A stretch of 6,546 bases of DNA, from the NCBI GenBank assembly GCA_023457295.1, contig JAEWLZ010000233.1:1-6546 (forward strand). Direction: 5' to 3'. The position numbers were made by a program, and so were the translations under genes. A model generated the notes under the pieces. That model did no database searches and was not told the DNA's origin. It saw only the letters and a program-made list of their open reading frames with translations. This DNA comes from Cyanobacteria bacterium OH_PDB_112. Its GTDB lineage: Bacteria; Cyanobacteriota; Vampirovibrionia; Gastranaerophilales; CAJFVJ01. This document shows positions 5,284-6,546 of the stretch, one piece after another. Numbering within the stretch: the stretch's first letter is position 1; the number at the start of each line of letters is the position of its first letter.

Positions 5284-5291
5284 TATATAAA
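5284..5291 (-). promoter_or_regulatory. integrase TATA box
   Basis: On the minus strand the box reads TTTATATA, the textbook methanogen TATA sequence, centred about 28 nt before the integrase ATG. Initiation would be expected within a few bases of the start codon, giving a leaderless or nearly leaderless mRNA. The promoter lies wholly inside the element, so it is kept in both the integrated and circular states. Confidence 0.6.
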
Positions 5292-5302
5292 TAGATGTAG
5301 GG

Positions 5303-5313
5303 ATTAGGTAATC
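5303..5313. repeat. right-end partner motif ATTAGGTAATC
   Basis: The partner of 137-147, differing only at the fifth base. It ends 13 bp before the right att core and sits just upstream of the integrase TATA box. Its position allows a role in recombination, in integrase autoregulation, or both. Confidence 0.5.
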
Positions 5314-5326
5314 ACAGGGACATAGT

Positions 5327-5340
5327 CCGGCCGGGGCGTA
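5327..5340 (+). repeat. right attachment-site core (attR)
   Basis: This is an exact copy of 114-127. With a single-base deletion the similarity extends to 5325. The upstream part of the tRNA is not present here, so this copy is a tRNA tail fragment and not a gene. The T-rich sequence directly after it (5341-5352) is what one would expect behind an uninterrupted tRNA gene. Confidence 0.87.
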
Positions 5341-5352
5341 TTTGTTTTTTTG
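5341..5352 (+). terminator. T-rich tract, probable original tRNA-Arg terminator
   Basis: TTTGTTTTTTTG starts directly after the right att core. In an uninterrupted chromosome it would begin 2 nt past the tRNA 3' end, where archaeal tRNA genes usually have oligo-T terminators. This supports the reading that DNA from here on is chromosomal. Confidence 0.5.
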
Positions 5353-5693
5353 GTTTTTCAGGTTTTGTTCTGTTTTTTCATAGTGAGAAAGATTTCATTA
5401 TGTCAAAACAGGCATGCAAAAATTCTCATGGATGCGTTTTAAAAAATTGTCTGCTGGTATAAATTTAAGAATCTTAGAGTTCATAGCCAAGCATGCATAA
5501 TACAAACCGGAAAATAACTGCAATAATCAGAGAAATGCAAAAACTCAGGAATGTATGCCTAATAAAACATATTCACTTATTTTCCTTTTATTGCTGTATC
5601 TCAAAATGGGTTTTGCGGTTACAATAAAACCAAAAATCAGATTTCTTAGGGAAAAATCAGAAGTGATGTGATACATCAAAAAAGAGACTTTTT

Positions 5694-5751
5694 AAAAAAA
5701 GTTAAAAGAATAACGTGAAAAAAATCATAATGCTTAATAGAAGAAAAAATT
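5694..5751 (-). terminator. oligo-T terminators after the 170-residue gene
   Basis: On the minus strand three successive runs of six or seven T lie 15-70 nt past the stop codon of the membrane-protein gene. Such tandem T-tracts are typical archaeal terminators. Confidence 0.5.
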
Positions 5752-5764
5752 AGTTTATCCGTTT

Positions 5765-6277
5765 TTAGAGATTATTCACAATAAAGTCTCTGATTTTTTT
5801 ATGATTTTCCAGATTGCTGATTATATATTTTGTTACTCTTACTATCTGCGAATCAAAAAACCGTGTAACAAATAACCCAATAATAAATATCAGCACACCC
5901 ATTATTGCTGCTAATATTACCCCTATGTCACCAAAAAACGAAACATAAACCAAAGTAACAAGCATTGCCAGAATTGACATGAGAGACGATCTAATAATAA
6001 AATAGAGCCTCTGAAGCCACGTGGAATAAAGCAATGCCTTTATAATTGCTTTTTTTTCTATAGTCCTGTCAGAGGCATCAAAAACATTATCTATCTCGTA
6101 AAATATGCTTTTTGTATATTTAAGATCAGATATCTGCAATATTTTTTTTGCATATCCGGCTTTTGAGAGATCATCAGAACTTGCGGTTTCAAGCTCTTCC
6201 AGAATTCTTTGCGATATTTCTTCGATTTCGGTATTAATGTGGGTTGTTTTGTTTTTTTGTATAATTTTGGTTGTCAT
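5765..6277 (-). CDS. 170-residue membrane protein with two TM helices, function unknown
   Basis: A charged, helical, probably cytoplasmic N-terminal part (residues 1-90, rich in Glu, Lys and Ile) is followed by a membrane hairpin at about 97-115 and 118-138, separated by only a few residues (FGD), and a short helical C-terminal tail (141-170) ending FIVNNL. No catalytic motif or family is recognised. It lies outside the element, reads away from the divergent gene at 6423, and has a TATA box TATAAAAA (minus strand, 6323-6330) that would give a leader of roughly 24 nt. No clear Shine-Dalgarno site precedes the ATG. It is probably an ordinary chromosomal gene of the host lineage. Confidence 0.72.
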   Translation of the reverse strand: MTTKIIQKNKTTHINTEIEEISQRILEELETASSDDLSKAGYAKKILQISDLKYTKSIFYEIDNVFDASDRTIEKKAIIKALLYSTWLQRLYFIIRSSLMSILAMLVTLVYVSFFGDIGVILAAIMGVLIFIIGLFVTRFFDSQIVRVTKYIISNLENHKKIRDFIVNNL

Positions 6278-6322
6278 ATCGGTCTTGTCTTCATCAGTTG
6301 CATGTTTGCATGTCCCGGCATT

Positions 6323-6330
6323 TTTTTATA
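6323..6330 (-). promoter_or_regulatory. TATA box for the 170-residue membrane protein gene
   Basis: TATAAAAA on the minus strand, about 50 nt before the start codon. A start near 6301 gives a leader of about 24 nt. It lies beside a perfect 12-bp palindrome AATTATATAATT (6339-6350) in the divergent intergenic space, which might be an operator. Confidence 0.45.
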
Positions 6331-6392
6331 ATGATTGTAATTATATAATTGTATCTCTCTGATGTTTTTTCACTGCCTTCAAACCACCATAG

Positions 6393-6398
6393 TTTATA
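6393..6398 (+). promoter_or_regulatory. TATA box for the right-edge gene
   Basis: TTTATA is centred about 27 nt before ATG 6423, so transcription would start at or next to the start codon. This fits a leaderless mRNA and the lack of a good ribosome site. Confidence 0.4.
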
Positions 6399-6422
6399 GC
6401 TCCTGGCAGGTTATCTTATATT

Positions 6423-6546
6423 ATGAGTCAGTTTAAAAAAGCGTCTGAGATTGACAAAAGCAGTAAAAGAGCTTTTTATCCTGAAATCAGGGATGTAATT
6501 ATAAAGCATCTGAAAACATTTCAAAATCCGGTAACCATAACAAGCA
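6423..6546 (+). CDS. start of an unidentified gene, truncated by the window end
   Basis: The frame is open from ATG 6423 to the last base: 41 codons starting MSQFKKASEIDKSSKRAFYP and continuing EIRDVIIKHLKTFQNPVTITS. The beginning is lysine-rich and helical, and no family can be assigned from this much. The start is supported by the TATA box at 6393-6398 at leaderless distance and by divergence from the neighbouring membrane-protein gene. There is no convincing Shine-Dalgarno site (only AGGT near 6408). Confidence 0.6.
   Translation, partial: MSQFKKASEIDKSSKRAFYPEIRDVIIKHLKTFQNPVTITS

Larger units (their letters stand above)
114..5340. mobile_element. integrated tRNA-Arg-targeted plasmid-like element, about 5.2 kb
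   Basis: A 14-bp exact direct repeat, CCGGCCGGGGCGTA, occurs at the tRNA-Arg 3' end (114-127) and again at 5327-5340. The right copy is only 66 bp upstream of the start of a tyrosine integrase. Between the copies lie integrase, rolling-circle rep, a GC-rich hairpin, several tiny genes and a membrane cargo protein, but no recognisable housekeeping gene. Copy-to-copy unit length is 5213 bp. This is the classic layout of archaeal integrative elements with an uninterrupted integrase gene (pNOB8-type) inserted in a tRNA 3' end. Whether it is an integrative plasmid or a small virus cannot be settled here: I see no capsid, ATPase or spike gene. Both ends and all key genes look intact, so it may still be mobile. 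Confidence 0.88.
5341..5764. other. chromosomal intergenic region right of the element
   Basis: No credible gene. Only frames of about 20 codons without ribosome sites are present (for example 5399-5461 and 5432-5500). Visible structures are the T-rich tract at its start, two GCATGCA sites near 5412 and 5491, a weak hairpin GGTTTT/AAAACC (5609-5614 with 5626-5631), a dyad TGATGT-GAT-ACATCA (5664-5678), and A-tracts at 5694-5700, 5718-5724 and around 5745-5750 that read as oligo-T on the minus strand. Confidence 0.6.

Noticed and set aside
5321..5340. Second tRNA gene at the right att copy
   Set aside because: Only the T-stem/acceptor tail is present; there is no D arm or anticodon arm upstream, so it is an att remnant.
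5399..5500. Two frames of 20 and 22 codons in the right flank
   Set aside because: No ribosome site, no promoter at a suitable distance, and lengths expected by chance.
5609..5631. Hairpin GGTTTT/AAAACC as a terminator
   Set aside because: Six weak pairs with an 11-nt loop and no gene ending just before it on either strand.
6105..6362. 85-codon plus-strand frame over the membrane-protein gene
   Set aside because: Antisense shadow; the minus-strand frame has the coherent helices and membrane pattern.
1..6546. CRISPR array or toxin-antitoxin pair
   Set aside because: No regularly spaced repeats are present, and no two adjacent small genes resemble a known toxin-antitoxin family.

Overview
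The window looks archaeal, most likely from an AT-rich methanogenic euryarchaeon (a Methanomicrobiales-type genome is my best guess). The signs are a tRNA gene without an encoded CCA, TTTATATA-like TATA boxes at archaeal spacing, purine-rich Shine-Dalgarno (SD) sites, oligo-T terminators, and CxxC zinc ribbons on two proteins. The genus is an inference, not something the sequence proves.

The main content is a compact integrated genetic element of about 5.2 kb. Its left edge is the 3' end of an intact tRNA-Arg(GCG) gene (54-125). A 14-bp exact copy of that end, with the next two bases, recurs at 5327-5340. Between the copies (114-127 and 5327-5340; unit length 5213 bp) lie a tyrosine integrase with a C-terminal zinc ribbon, reading inward from the right end, and a rolling-circle (HUH) replication initiator with a YxxKY motif. 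Three small unknown genes lie between integrase and rep on the same strand. A GC-rich hairpin just upstream of rep is the best candidate replication origin. On the opposite strand are a 34-residue one-pass membrane peptide and a 370-residue cargo protein: zinc ribbon, membrane anchor, transglutaminase-like domain and helical tail. The element therefore looks like an integrative plasmid, or a minimal virus-like replicon, with a membrane/cell-surface cargo module. A near-identical palindromic 11-mer, ATTA(C/G)GTAATC, lies just inside each end and would flank the att core in the excised circle.

Layout: 1-125 chromosomal flank and tRNA; 128-532 non-coding left arm; 533-1645 cargo gene (+); 1646-1962 intergenic with a perfect hairpin; 1963-2067 micro-gene (+); 2093-3124 rep (-), convergent with it across an oligo-T region; 3125-3239 candidate origin; 3240-3879 three small genes (-); 3880-4057 intergenic; 4058-5260 integrase (-); 5284-5340 integrase promoter, palindrome and right att copy; 5341-5764 chromosomal non-coding DNA starting with a T-rich tract that probably was the native tRNA terminator; 5765-6277 chromosomal two-TM membrane protein (-); 6423-6546 start of a divergent gene running off the window.

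How it may work together: the integrase would recombine the circle's att with the tRNA-Arg 3' end and leave the tRNA functional. Rep would nick at the hairpin region to replicate the excised form. The small genes between them are placed to regulate the excision/replication switch. The + strand genes would act at the membrane. The functions of the small genes and the cargo are inferred from layout and motifs only.
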